This document shows, piece after piece, positions 7,373 to 15,015 of a stretch of DNA of 64,000 nt (its first letter is position 1; every line of letters starts with the position of its first letter). This stretch comes from a virus, in IMG/VR virus record IMGVR_UViG_3300025137_000014, positions 1 to 64,000 of that record; one strand, given 5' to 3'. The notes beneath the pieces were generated by a model. The model saw only the letters and a program-made list of their open reading frames with translations. It was not told the DNA's origin and ran no database searches. Made by a program: the position numbers and the translations under genes.

Positions 7373-7765
7373 ATGACACCGGTACTTTATATACTAATGC
7401 GTAATGACTTAGATAGTCTTAACCCTGGAAAAGCAATGGCGCAAGCCTCACATGCTAGTAACCAGTTTGTACATAACTTTGCCCAAGGAACAGATACAGA
7501 ATTATATAACATGTGGTCTAATGAGACTACACAGGGTTTTGGGACAGTTCTTGTTCTAAGTGTTAATGAAACACAATTACAATCTTCTATTATGATGGCA
7601 GAGAAACATCTATCACATTGTGGAATAGTACATGACCCAACTTATCCTATTCAAGACGGAGAAGTAGTACATCACATACCACTTGATACCTGTGGTTATG
7701 TATTTGGTGACAAGGAAGATCCAGTTATTAATGCAATCTTAGGTTTGTTTCCATTACATGCATAA
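7373..7765 (+). CDS. Peptidyl-tRNA hydrolase 2 (PTH2)-like protein
   Basis: 130 residues. The N-terminal strand VLYILMRNDL leads into GKAMAQASHA (residues 19-28), the active-site signature of the archaeal/eukaryotic PTH2 family, with the usual Lys and His. The length fits a single PTH2 domain. PTH2 enzymes release tRNA from stalled peptidyl-tRNA. Related phage proteins with this fold exist but their substrate is not established, so hydrolase activity is an inference. It is a single-gene early unit with its own promoter and AAAGGA site; promoter 7768-7795 starts 3 bases after its stop. Confidence 0.7.
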   Translation: MTPVLYILMRNDLDSLNPGKAMAQASHASNQFVHNFAQGTDTELYNMWSNETTQGFGTVLVLSVNETQLQSSIMMAEKHLSHCGIVHDPTYPIQDGEVVHHIPLDTCGYVFGDKEDPVINAILGLFPLHA

Positions 7766-7767
7766 AC

Positions 7768-7795
7768 TTGACAACTATGAAAAAGGTGTTATTAT
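7768..7795 (+). promoter_or_regulatory. Early sigma70-like promoter without GANTC
   Basis: TTGACA 7768-7773, a 16-base spacer, TATTAT 7790-7795. The spacer has TATGAAAAAGG where other early promoters carry GANTC, which makes it one of two exceptions among the plus-strand TTGACA promoters. Confidence 0.75.
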
Positions 7796-7828
7796 AATAT
7801 TATGATTAATTCAGCAGAGGTATACGAT

Positions 7829-8629
7829 ATGGAACATATAGGTGGTAAGCACACGCATTTTGAACGGAACGTACTTTATCACCACAAGTATAATTTCCAG
7901 TTAGATAACTCAGGTGTTGACTATAAAGAAATCAAAGAACGTGAAGACATTGGATTTACACGTGAGCAAATTGTTGCGGCGTCTATTGTTGCAGATAGTT
8001 TTAATGAAGGTACATATGTAAAAGCACAAGGTGGTGTTTTTGATTTTGCTGAAACAAAAGAAGGTAGTCGATATCTTCAAATGAAAATTCCTAACAAAGA
8101 TATTCTTATAGGTATTCTACATTTGTATCCACATTTAATTGAAGACAAGCACATTGAAAGTGCTAAAGCAATTATTAAAGAACTAGAAATGGATTTCATG
8201 TTTAAGATTATGTCAGAGAACATGAGCGAATTTGAAAGTGGCATTGCAAGTATACTTGCAACTACAGACAAACTACCAAAGCAATATTGGGGTGTAGCCG
8301 CTTATCTACCAACTTATGCAGTTAAGAAAGTATGGGAACGGGAAGTTACTGACCGTAGTGAAAACTCAGTACACATAACATCAACACGCAATGATGGTAA
8401 AGTGTTTATGGATATTACAGTATTGAAATCGAATGCAAGCCAATCATTCCCTGGTTTCAATGTGTCTGCAATCTCTAGTGAAGGTAATCGTGTTAGTTTC
8501 TTTAGTACCAAAGAATATTGGGAAGTAGATAAAGAATTTACTATTACTGCTAAAGTAAAAAGTCACGGTAATGTTTGGAATCAAGAACACATACCAGAGA
8601 CAAGGTTGAATTACGTAAAGGCTTTATGA
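7829..8629 (+). CDS. Early protein with possible OB-fold C-terminus
   Basis: 266 residues from ATG 7829, preceded by CAGAGG; ATG 7802 would sit at the transcription start. The N-terminal two thirds are helical with no motif I recognise. The last 80 residues (KVFMDITVLKSN... NRVSFFSTKEYWEVDKEFTIT... ETRLNYVK) alternate strands and end like the small OB-like modules found at the C-termini of several phage nucleic-acid proteins. Nucleic-acid binding is therefore a guess. Coupled by ATGA to the next micro-gene. Confidence 0.65.
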   Translation: MEHIGGKHTHFERNVLYHHKYNFQLDNSGVDYKEIKEREDIGFTREQIVAASIVADSFNEGTYVKAQGGVFDFAETKEGSRYLQMKIPNKDILIGILHLYPHLIEDKHIESAKAIIKELEMDFMFKIMSENMSEFESGIASILATTDKLPKQYWGVAAYLPTYAVKKVWEREVTDRSENSVHITSTRNDGKVFMDITVLKSNASQSFPGFNVSAISSEGNRVSFFSTKEYWEVDKEFTITAKVKSHGNVWNQEHIPETRLNYVKAL

Positions 8630-8721
8630 TTCCATTACTACTTACTCTTTGTTATATAGGAGCCATATATGGGTTCGTATGTTTACTATTATTGATTTGG
8701 AATAATGAAGATGTCAAATGA
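8626..8721 (+). CDS. 31-residue membrane micro-protein
   Basis: ATGA overlap with the previous stop. One hydrophobic helix (IPLLLTLCYIGAIYGFVCLL...) with a polar tail WNNEDVK. It is one of several single-helix peptides in the early blocks. Unknown function. Confidence 0.55.
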   Translation: MIPLLLTLCYIGAIYGFVCLLLLIWNNEDVK

Positions 8722-8843
8722 GAATAATCTGTTATAAAGGACCAACCAATTACATCACACACGATTTTCCAAAAGAAGAACTTAATAATATACTAGACAT
8801 ATGCAAAGAACTTGATATCAAGTGGTATGTCTTAGTTTACTAA
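8718..8843 (+). CDS. 41-residue micro-protein
   Basis: ATG 8718 overlaps the stop of the membrane micro-gene. The beta-helix-beta pattern (MRIICYKG... ELNNILDICKELDIKWYVLVY) looks like a folded mini-domain, so it is probably real despite its size. Not recognised. Confidence 0.55.
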   Translation: MRIICYKGPTNYITHDFPKEELNNILDICKELDIKWYVLVY

Positions 8844-8862
8844 CGAAAGACTAAATACGACT

Positions 8863-9246
8863 ATGGACAAGTTACTAGTACACAAGCACCTGTTAATTCG
8901 TGCCGAGGTTAATAAGCCTCTACAAAACAAAAACAAAGCAATTAAGTATTTGCGAAAGATGATTAAAGCCATTGGTATGAAACCAATGTATGGACCCACT
9001 GCATCTTATTGTAAGATGGAAGGCAATAGAGGTCTAACTGCTTTTGCAATTATAGAAACATCACATATCGCTATGCATATATGGGACGAAGTAAGTCCTG
9101 CATTGTGTCAGTTAGATGTATATACTTGTTCTGAAATGGATCCTAATCAGGTTCTGCCTTTCTTAGAACTTATGGAACCTACTAAAGTAGAATATAAATT
9201 CTTAGATAGAGAAAGCAAGTTTGAAGAAATATACTCAAGTAAATAA
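8863..9246 (+). CDS. speD: S-adenosylmethionine decarboxylase
   Basis: 127 residues, the length of a bacterial class Ib AdoMet decarboxylase proenzyme. Residues 66-72 (TSHIAMH) hold the Ser that becomes the pyruvoyl group and the conserved His five residues later. DVYTC (85-89) holds the active-site Cys. The usual Glu just before the self-cleavage Ser is replaced by Thr, a small deviation. The enzyme makes decarboxylated AdoMet for spermidine synthesis. speD is known in other marine T4-like phages. It may shift host AdoMet and polyamine pools, which is notable beside five radical SAM genes. Start preceded by a weak ribosome site. Confidence 0.85.
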   Translation: MDKLLVHKHLLIRAEVNKPLQNKNKAIKYLRKMIKAIGMKPMYGPTASYCKMEGNRGLTAFAIIETSHIAMHIWDEVSPALCQLDVYTCSEMDPNQVLPFLELMEPTKVEYKFLDRESKFEEIYSSK

Positions 9247-9292
9247 TTCAAACGTATATAAGTTACTCAATCCCAAAAAGATAAGTATTAAT

Positions 9293-10084
9293 ATGAAAGA
9301 AGTAGTTTTAGTAACAGGTGGATTCGATCCATTACATTCAGGTCATATAGAATACTTCAAGTCTGCTAAAGCATTAGGCAATGAACTAGTGGTAGGCATA
9401 AACTCAGATGAATGGTTAACTCGTAAAAAAGGTAGAGCATTTATGAACTTTGCTGAACGCAAAGTAATTATTGAGGCACTAGAAGTAGTTGACAAGGTTA
9501 TTGACTTTGATGATAGTGACGATACAGCCAGTTACGCATTATACAAGATACAATCTATGTATCCAATTGGTACTAAGTTTATATTCGCAAATGGCGGAGA
9601 TAGAGGTAATACTACAACACCCGAATACAAACAATATGCAGAAATGCCATGGGTTAGATTTGAATTTGGTGTAGGTGGTACAAACAAAAGAAACTCTAGT
9701 AGTTGGATACTTGATGATTGGAAAACACAGAGAACTCATAGAACATGGGGATACTGGCGAGTACTTGATGATAAACAACCTAAGGTTGGGCAGAAGATAA
9801 AAGAACTAGTTATCAACCCACGCAAGAGTTTATCAAATCAGAAACATAGATATAGAAACGAATATTGGTATGTCTTAGAAGGAGATATCATGATTGAACT
9901 AGAATTTAACAATAAAAAAGAAGCAATCTATCTGCGTCCACATGATACATTCTTAATACCTAAGGAATGTTGGCATAAAACAACGAATATTGGTGATGAT
10001 CCAGCACATATTATTGAAGTACAATATGGTGAAAGTTGTGAAGAATCAGACATTTTAAGAAAAGAAAACACTCTAAAAACTTGA
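9293..10084 (+). CDS. Nucleotidyltransferase-cupin fusion, sugar-related
   Basis: 263 residues from ATG 9293; an upstream in-frame ATG at 9221 lies inside speD and is less likely. Residues 1-140 are a cytidylyltransferase-type Rossmann domain: GGFDPLHSGHIEYF (13-22 region) has the HxGH nucleotide-binding motif, and NKRNSSSWIL matches the C-terminal ISSS-like loop. Residues 152-250 are a cupin like the C-terminal domain of ManC/type II phosphomannose isomerase (RYRNEYWYVLEG, RPHDTFLIP, CWHKTTN). It probably activates a sugar or alditol phosphate and may isomerise a sugar. Its stop codon lies inside the next promoter's TTGACA. Confidence 0.8.
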   Translation: MKEVVLVTGGFDPLHSGHIEYFKSAKALGNELVVGINSDEWLTRKKGRAFMNFAERKVIIEALEVVDKVIDFDDSDDTASYALYKIQSMYPIGTKFIFANGGDRGNTTTPEYKQYAEMPWVRFEFGVGGTNKRNSSSWILDDWKTQRTHRTWGYWRVLDDKQPKVGQKIKELVINPRKSLSNQKHRYRNEYWYVLEGDIMIELEFNNKKEAIYLRPHDTFLIPKECWHKTTNIGDDPAHIIEVQYGESCEESDILRKENTLKT

Positions 10085-10108
10085 CAATATAGCGAATCGT
10101 GTTATAGT
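10081..10108 (+). promoter_or_regulatory. Early sigma70-like promoter with GANTC spacer
   Basis: TTGACA 10081-10086, a 16-base spacer CGAATCG-centred, extended TG before TATAGT 10103-10108. The -35 box contains the TGA stop of the upstream gene. Confidence 0.85.
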
Positions 10109-10139
10109 ATATACATAATCAACAACAGAGAGGTTAATT

Positions 10140-11720
10140 ATGAATACGAAAACACTAATAGCTACAGTATCAATGATTGTAGCACTGGCTACTTCATCGA
10201 ATGCGATGGATGAAAGTCAATTTAATCAAATGAAAAAGGACGGTATGATTACCACGTTTGGTAATTATATTTCTCCCGATAACAAAGTTGATACTGTGTG
10301 GGGTTCACATTATTATTTACCAAGTGATATGTTCGCAAAGAAAATAAAAGGTTCAATGGACGCAATATTTTGGTCAAATAGTCTTGCTTGGGGTAATTTC
10401 AATGGTGATGATACACCAGACTTAGTTATGGGTCATGAAATGAAAACTAGGTGTGAAGGTCTTGGTACAAAAGATACTCATACAGGTACTTGGTATTGTG
10501 AAGGTGAAACTCCTGATGATGTTTTGTCAATGCTACCATTTAGTATGTTTGAAGTATCTGACTCCATGAGAGAAAACCTAACTGACAATCTTATTGTCAC
10601 TGAAACAATGACAACTAGAAACTGTATTAGACCTCTAGTAGTAGATTTCAATAGTGATGGTATAGATGATTTGTTTTGTCCTAGTTCTACAGGTGGTAGA
10701 GATAAGAATGGTAAAGCATTCTTTGGTGGTGCCGACATGGTATTCATTTCAAATGGCAACGGTCAATGGGTTCAGACTAAAGAAAAAGGTGACATGGTAG
10801 GTAAGAACGGTTTCTACATGGGCTTTTCTCACGGTGCAACTGCGGCTGACATTGATAATGATGGTGACATAGATGTTATTACTCCTCATATACAATGGGA
10901 AAGCACTAAAGGTGGCGCAAAAATTTACTGTCATATAAATGATGGTAAAGGTAACTTCACTGTTAAGTGGTGTGCTGACCAATTTGCATTCTCAGTTACA
11001 ACTGGTGATTACAATGGTGACGGTAATGTTGACTTGATGGCGTCAGGTGGTTGGCATCAAAGCCCTGCTTACGCACATAACAATTCTAAAAAGCATCAGC
11101 AATCACCTATATTGTTTGGTGACGGTACAGGTAAATTTGGTAAGAATAAGAAATTAAAGTGGAAGTACTTAGAGCCTTCGTATGATATTTATGGTTCTAA
11201 TTTCTTGTTTACTTCTCTTATAGGTCCAGTATCATGGGACTTTGATAACGACGGTGATGTTGATATTGCCGGTACTTCAATAGGTCCTCTATACGTTGGT
11301 GGTACTCATACAGTATGGGCAAACGATGGTAAAGGTAACTTCACTGTTGCAGACCAAGTTCCATTAGAACAATCTCCAAAAGAGTTTTCTTCAAGAAAAG
11401 AATTCAAGAAGAAGATAGAAATGGAGACTAACCAATATAACTCGTACTGTGGTAGAAGTGTATTAATAGACTTGAATGAAGATGGACTTATGGATATCTT
11501 CTGTGATGGTCCTACACAAGACAAACATAACGGTTGGTTCTTTGTAAACCAAGGTAACTTAGAGTTTAAAAAAGTATCTCCTTACAAAGCATGGCAAGAA
11601 GGTTGGACCGATTACTACACTGGTGAATATGGTGGAGTAAACAAAAAGTTCGAAGGTTTCTTTGATGAAGACATGATGGGAGCAGGTGCTGGCTGGTGGA
11701 AGTATAAGTCAGACTTTTAA
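10140..11720 (+). CDS. Secreted FG-GAP/VCBS-type beta-propeller protein
   Basis: 526 residues. A signal peptide (residues 1-22, cleavage after SSNA) is followed by six DxDxDG-type calcium-loop repeats: NFNGDDTPDL near 86, DFNSDGIDDL near 169, DIDNDGDIDV near 237, DYNGDGNVDL near 290, DFDNDGDVDI near 367 and DLNEDGLMDI near 444. This is the FG-GAP/VCBS pattern of integrin-like propellers, which bind surfaces or polysaccharide. The early promoter and strong GAGAGG site suggest export during infection rather than a virion part. The role is unknown: surface blocking, glycan binding or exclusion of other phages are possible. Confidence 0.8.
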   Translation: MNTKTLIATVSMIVALATSSNAMDESQFNQMKKDGMITTFGNYISPDNKVDTVWGSHYYLPSDMFAKKIKGSMDAIFWSNSLAWGNFNGDDTPDLVMGHEMKTRCEGLGTKDTHTGTWYCEGETPDDVLSMLPFSMFEVSDSMRENLTDNLIVTETMTTRNCIRPLVVDFNSDGIDDLFCPSSTGGRDKNGKAFFGGADMVFISNGNGQWVQTKEKGDMVGKNGFYMGFSHGATAADIDNDGDIDVITPHIQWESTKGGAKIYCHINDGKGNFTVKWCADQFAFSVTTGDYNGDGNVDLMASGGWHQSPAYAHNNSKKHQQSPILFGDGTGKFGKNKKLKWKYLEPSYDIYGSNFLFTSLIGPVSWDFDNDGDVDIAGTSIGPLYVGGTHTVWANDGKGNFTVADQVPLEQSPKEFSSRKEFKKKIEMETNQYNSYCGRSVLIDLNEDGLMDIFCDGPTQDKHNGWFFVNQGNLEFKKVSPYKAWQEGWTDYYTGEYGGVNKKFEGFFDEDMMGAGAGWWKYKSDF

Positions 11721-11748
11721 TAACTAATTACTCTATATAAACTAAATT

Positions 11749-11775
11749 AGCCCGGCTCAGTGTCGGGCTTTTTTT
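11749..11775 (+). terminator. Rho-independent terminator
   Basis: AGCCCG/CGGGCT stem (11749-11754, 11764-11769) with a 9-base loop and seven T. It closes the beta-propeller transcript. Confidence 0.85.
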
Positions 11776-11778
11776 ATA

Positions 11779-11786
11779 GATAAATA
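11779..11786 (+). promoter_or_regulatory. Late promoter GATAAATA
   Basis: GATAAATA directly after the terminator and 26 bases before the ATG at 11813. It matches the T4-type late motif TATAAATA at 7 of 8 positions. It implies that the sugar operon 11813-15010 is transcribed late by gp55-directed RNA polymerase. Confidence 0.7.
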
Positions 11787-11812
11787 AGTATGTAGTTAAT
11801 AGAGAATTATAT

Positions 11813-12199
11813 ATGAAAAGAATTATTAAACTAGACCCAGATATTAATCCAATAACAGTTAAAGACGGTAGAGGTATAATCAGTACTTACTATCCTCAAA
11901 CAACTGATATTAAAGAATGGAGTTATATAGTAACTCTCAAGGGTTCTGTACGTGGACATCACTTACATAAAGAGTTTGACGAATATATTATGTTCGTAGA
12001 GGGCAGTGGTGTATATACTGAACTAACTGATGGTAAAGAACTAGTTACTCCTGTAGCAACTGGTGATTGTATCTTCATCCCTAGGTTAACACCTCATACT
12101 TTTTATCCAACTTCTGATTCAAAAGCAATCGCTCTTATAACAAAGAAATGGGACGATTGTATTGAACCGCTGACAAGAGTTGACAATGAAGAAAAATAA
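11813..12199 (+). CDS. Cupin, sugar epimerase/isomerase-like
   Basis: 128 residues, one cupin domain. RGHHLHKEFDEYIMFVEGSG is the first cupin metal or substrate motif, and GDCIFIPRLTPHTF the second. The length and motif order fit small sugar-nucleotide cupins such as FdtA/WxcM-type ketoisomerases or dTDP-4-dehydrorhamnose epimerase relatives. The neighbouring C-methyltransferase and epimerase support an NDP-sugar substrate. It is the first gene of the late sugar operon and overlaps the next by 14 bases. Confidence 0.65.
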   Translation: MKRIIKLDPDINPITVKDGRGIISTYYPQTTDIKEWSYIVTLKGSVRGHHLHKEFDEYIMFVEGSGVYTELTDGKELVTPVATGDCIFIPRLTPHTFYPTSDSKAIALITKKWDDCIEPLTRVDNEEK

Positions 12200-13388
12200 A
12201 AAGATAATTAGAATGATTGACAATGAACGTACTGATTGTAGAGTATGTGGAAGCCCTGTAAAAAAAATAATTGACTTTGGTAGAATACATATCAATGATT
12301 TTCCTACAACACCTGATGATACACCTGGCGAAGCACCTATGGTACTAGACCAGTGTGAGAAATGTGAGTTAGTTCAGCTTAGACACACAGTTAATCCAAA
12401 AATATTATATGGTGAACACTATTGGTATGAGAGTGGATTAAATTCTAAACTTAAAGATAACTTATTTGATATTGCAAGTTATGTAAATGAACACACTGAT
12501 AAAGGTGATGTAGTATTAGACATTGGTGCTAATGATGGTACGTTGTTAAGTGCAGTTAACTCAGATAGATATAGAGTCGGGTGTGAACCAGCACCTAATC
12601 TAATTAAGAAGTTAGTGAAAAACTGTGAAGCAACTATAAACGATATGTGGCATTATAAACTAATGCAAGGTAAGAAAGCTAAAGTTATTACTGCTATTGG
12701 TATGTTTTATGATATGGATAATCCAAATGACTTTATCTACAGTGTCAATGAAGCATTAACAGATGATGGTATTTTTATTGCACAGTTAATGACACTTGCT
12801 CCAATGCTTAAAATGAAAGACTTGGGTAATGTATGTCATGAACATTTAGAATATTATAGCTATAAAAGTCTTGTAGAGTTATACGAAAGCAATGGTCTTG
12901 AAATTTATAAAGTAGTAGAGAACGATATACAAGGTGGTAGTTATCAACTATGGGCTAGAAAAAAGAATGAAGGCAGTATAGAATATCATGAAGATTTATC
13001 TTCTTTAGAAACTTTCTTTAAAGATGTAGAACGAAATGGTGCATTGCTAAGAAGTGTATTACAAGATTCAAAAGTAGCTGGCAAAAAGAATTATGTCTAT
13101 GGTGCTAGTACAAAAGGAAATACAATGTTACAGTTTTGGAAACTGCATGATTTATTTGAAGGTGCCGCAGAAATTCATCCAGATAAAGTAGGCAGATATA
13201 CAGTTGGCACAGGAATACCTATTGTACATGAAGATGATGCAAAGAAAGATGCAGACTTGTTCTTTGTTCCTAATTTTGGATTTAAAGATATGTTTGTTGA
13301 AAAAGAAAGTGAATGGATTGAACAAGGAGGTAGAATGCTCTTTGCAATGCCAGATGTAAACGTAGTAGAAAAGAAATGGACGAAGTAA
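12186..13388 (+). CDS. Sugar C-methyltransferase, class I SAM
   Basis: 400 residues from ATG 12186 (a TTG at 12180 is also in frame). The N-terminal zinc-binding pairs CRVCG (18-22) and CEKC (57-60) are typical of the NovU/TylCIII family. SAM motif I is VLDIGANDGT (110-119). CHEHLEYYS matches the HEH..Y motif of this family, and the C-terminal third is the Rossmann-like Methyltransf_14 part. These enzymes put a methyl on C3 or C5 of keto-deoxy-sugar nucleotides, giving branched sugars. The phage thus probably makes a branched-chain sugar. Confidence 0.85.
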   Translation: MKKNKKIIRMIDNERTDCRVCGSPVKKIIDFGRIHINDFPTTPDDTPGEAPMVLDQCEKCELVQLRHTVNPKILYGEHYWYESGLNSKLKDNLFDIASYVNEHTDKGDVVLDIGANDGTLLSAVNSDRYRVGCEPAPNLIKKLVKNCEATINDMWHYKLMQGKKAKVITAIGMFYDMDNPNDFIYSVNEALTDDGIFIAQLMTLAPMLKMKDLGNVCHEHLEYYSYKSLVELYESNGLEIYKVVENDIQGGSYQLWARKKNEGSIEYHEDLSSLETFFKDVERNGALLRSVLQDSKVAGKKNYVYGASTKGNTMLQFWKLHDLFEGAAEIHPDKVGRYTVGTGIPIVHEDDAKKDADLFFVPNFGFKDMFVEKESEWIEQGGRMLFAMPDVNVVEKKWTK

Positions 13389-13552
13389 TAATTTATGTTG
13401 ATGGCGAAGAAGCCATTTGCATGGGCGAGGATCTAAGCCATCCTAAAGTTTATTACTCTGTTCCTAAAGAAGGATTTGTAGTATGTGGATACTGCGGTAT
13501 TAAATTTACAAGAAAGAAAGAAGATGGAAGCGAGAGCAGTAAAACAAATTAA
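13376..13552 (+). CDS. zf-CHCC-type zinc-finger micro-protein
   Basis: 58 residues, starting inside the end of the methyltransferase gene and ending inside the next gene. It carries C15, H22, C37 and C40 in the order C-x6-H-P-x14-C-x2-C (SHPKVYYSVPKEGFVVCGYC), the zf-CHCC domain arrangement seen in NDUFS6-like and small bacterial zinc-finger proteins. It may be an accessory subunit of the sugar enzymes or act separately. The start uses AAAAGAAATGG with no strong Shine-Dalgarno. Confidence 0.7.
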   Translation: MDEVIIYVDGEEAICMGEDLSHPKVYYSVPKEGFVVCGYCGIKFTRKKEDGSESSKTN

Positions 13553-14120
13553 TCCAGTCGAGTCTCTAAATATACCTGGACTGTGGGACAACACTGTTTG
13601 GGTAAACCACGAACATCGTAGATACTTTATACCTATTTGGAGAAATGGTAACACATGTTTTATGTATAATATTGCTGAACAATATAATTATAAACTTGAA
13701 AAATTAGATAAAGATGCAGGATACATAGGCTATGTTTATTTAAGAAACCCTGACTTGCGTATAGAAGGACAACTTGAAATGGCTATTGCAAATAGTGAAC
13801 GAACAAACACAGTAGAAGATTGTTTAATACAAATACAAAAAGATACTGGATATCCTTTTGATATTCACTATAGACCTCAAGTTAGTTTTTTAGAAGGTTA
13901 TGATATAAAATATTATTTAGATTTAGATAATTTAAAACATGTAGGCGATAATCATATAGACAGTGTAACAGATTCAATGAAGGCGGCGACTCTTGCTCCG
14001 GCAGGAATTAACTATAGAAATCCTAAGATAGGAAATCTAACAATAAAGCCTCATCAAAAACAAATTATAAAACAAGTATATGAAAAAGATTATATCTTAT
14101 TCAAGGAGAAAATAAAATGA
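13524..14120 (+). CDS. Unknown protein of the late sugar operon
   Basis: 198 residues from ATG 13524, preceded by AGAAAGAAAG; an in-frame ATG at 13485 would overlap the zinc-finger gene more. It has mixed structure with many aromatic residues (GLWDNTVWVNHEHRRYFIPIW) and a C-terminal basic segment. No cofactor motif seen. It overlaps both neighbours, so it probably works with the sugar genes. Not recognised. Confidence 0.7.
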   Translation: MEARAVKQINPVESLNIPGLWDNTVWVNHEHRRYFIPIWRNGNTCFMYNIAEQYNYKLEKLDKDAGYIGYVYLRNPDLRIEGQLEMAIANSERTNTVEDCLIQIQKDTGYPFDIHYRPQVSFLEGYDIKYYLDLDNLKHVGDNHIDSVTDSMKAATLAPAGINYRNPKIGNLTIKPHQKQIIKQVYEKDYILFKEKIK

Positions 14121-15010
14121 GAATTGCAATAACAGGCGGAGCAGGATATGTTGGTTGTAGGCTAAGTGAACAACTATTAAATAATGGACATGAAGTTATT
14201 TGTATAGATTGGTTAAAGTATGGAGTACAACCTATATTAAATATCTTAGATAGAAAAGGATTTCATCTATACAAAATGGATATATGTGATCCAGCAGTCG
14301 AACCTATTCTAAAAAATTCTGATGCAGTAATTCATCTAGCAGGTATCGTAGGCTATCCTTCATGTGAGCGTGAACCTGATTTAGCATACAGAATTAATGT
14401 AGAAGGAACTAATAGAGTTATTGATGCTTCTATTGATAAGCCGTTCGTATATGCAAGTACGGGAAGTGTATATGGTGAACTGGGAAAAACATGTGACGAA
14501 ACATGTGAGACTAACCCCATTAGTACGTATAGTGTATATAAACTTGATGGTGAAAAGAAATTAAAAGGAACTGATGCAGTTATTCTAAGACCAGCAACTG
14601 CATTTGGTGTGAGTAATAGATTGAGGCAAGACTTACTTGTTAATGACTTTACTTATAAAGCAATAGCTGAAAAGAAATTGGTCTTATTTGAAAAGCACTT
14701 CAAACGTACTTTCTTAAGCATTAACGACTTGGCACGTTCATTTAGATGGGCGTTAGAGAAATACGATATTATGAAAGGCGAAATATGGAATGTCGGTGAT
14801 GAAAAATTAAATCATACCAAGCTAGACATTGCACAAATTATTAAAAAGAAAGTCGATTATGAATTAATCATTAATGATGAATTATCTCACGATAAAGATG
14901 GCAGAGACTATTTTGTTGACTATACAAAAATTAGAAACATCGGATTTACTGCTACCGAAACTCTTGAAGATGGTATTGATAGTTTAGTTAAGTTATATCA
15001 CGCCGCGTGA
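14117..15010 (+). CDS. NAD-dependent sugar epimerase/dehydratase
   Basis: 297 residues, extended SDR. GGAGYVG (7-13) binds the dinucleotide, HLAG follows at 73-76, STGSVYG supplies the catalytic Ser/Thr region, and YSVYK (138-142) is the YxxxK catalytic pair. The C-terminal substrate domain (RTFLSINDLARSF, WNVGDE) fits nucleotide-sugar epimerases or dehydratases of the GalE/RmlB class. AAGGAG precedes ATG 14117. The gene ends within a hairpin shared with the convergent aminotransferase gene. Confidence 0.85.
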   Translation: MRIAITGGAGYVGCRLSEQLLNNGHEVICIDWLKYGVQPILNILDRKGFHLYKMDICDPAVEPILKNSDAVIHLAGIVGYPSCEREPDLAYRINVEGTNRVIDASIDKPFVYASTGSVYGELGKTCDETCETNPISTYSVYKLDGEKKLKGTDAVILRPATAFGVSNRLRQDLLVNDFTYKAIAEKKLVLFEKHFKRTFLSINDLARSFRWALEKYDIMKGEIWNVGDEKLNHTKLDIAQIIKKKVDYELIINDELSHDKDGRDYFVDYTKIRNIGFTATETLEDGIDSLVKLYHAA

Positions 15011-15015
15011 TTTTT
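14997..15015 (+). terminator. Terminator at overlapping convergent gene ends
   Basis: ATCACG-CCG-CGTGAT hairpin followed by TTTTT on the plus strand. It covers the last codons of the epimerase gene and, on the other strand, of the aminotransferase gene. Confidence 0.7.

Noticed and set aside
12178-12225. TTGACA-like boxes near 12180 and 12217
   Set aside because: Both lie in the overlap or early codons of well-supported genes and lack a TATAAT-like box at the right spacing.
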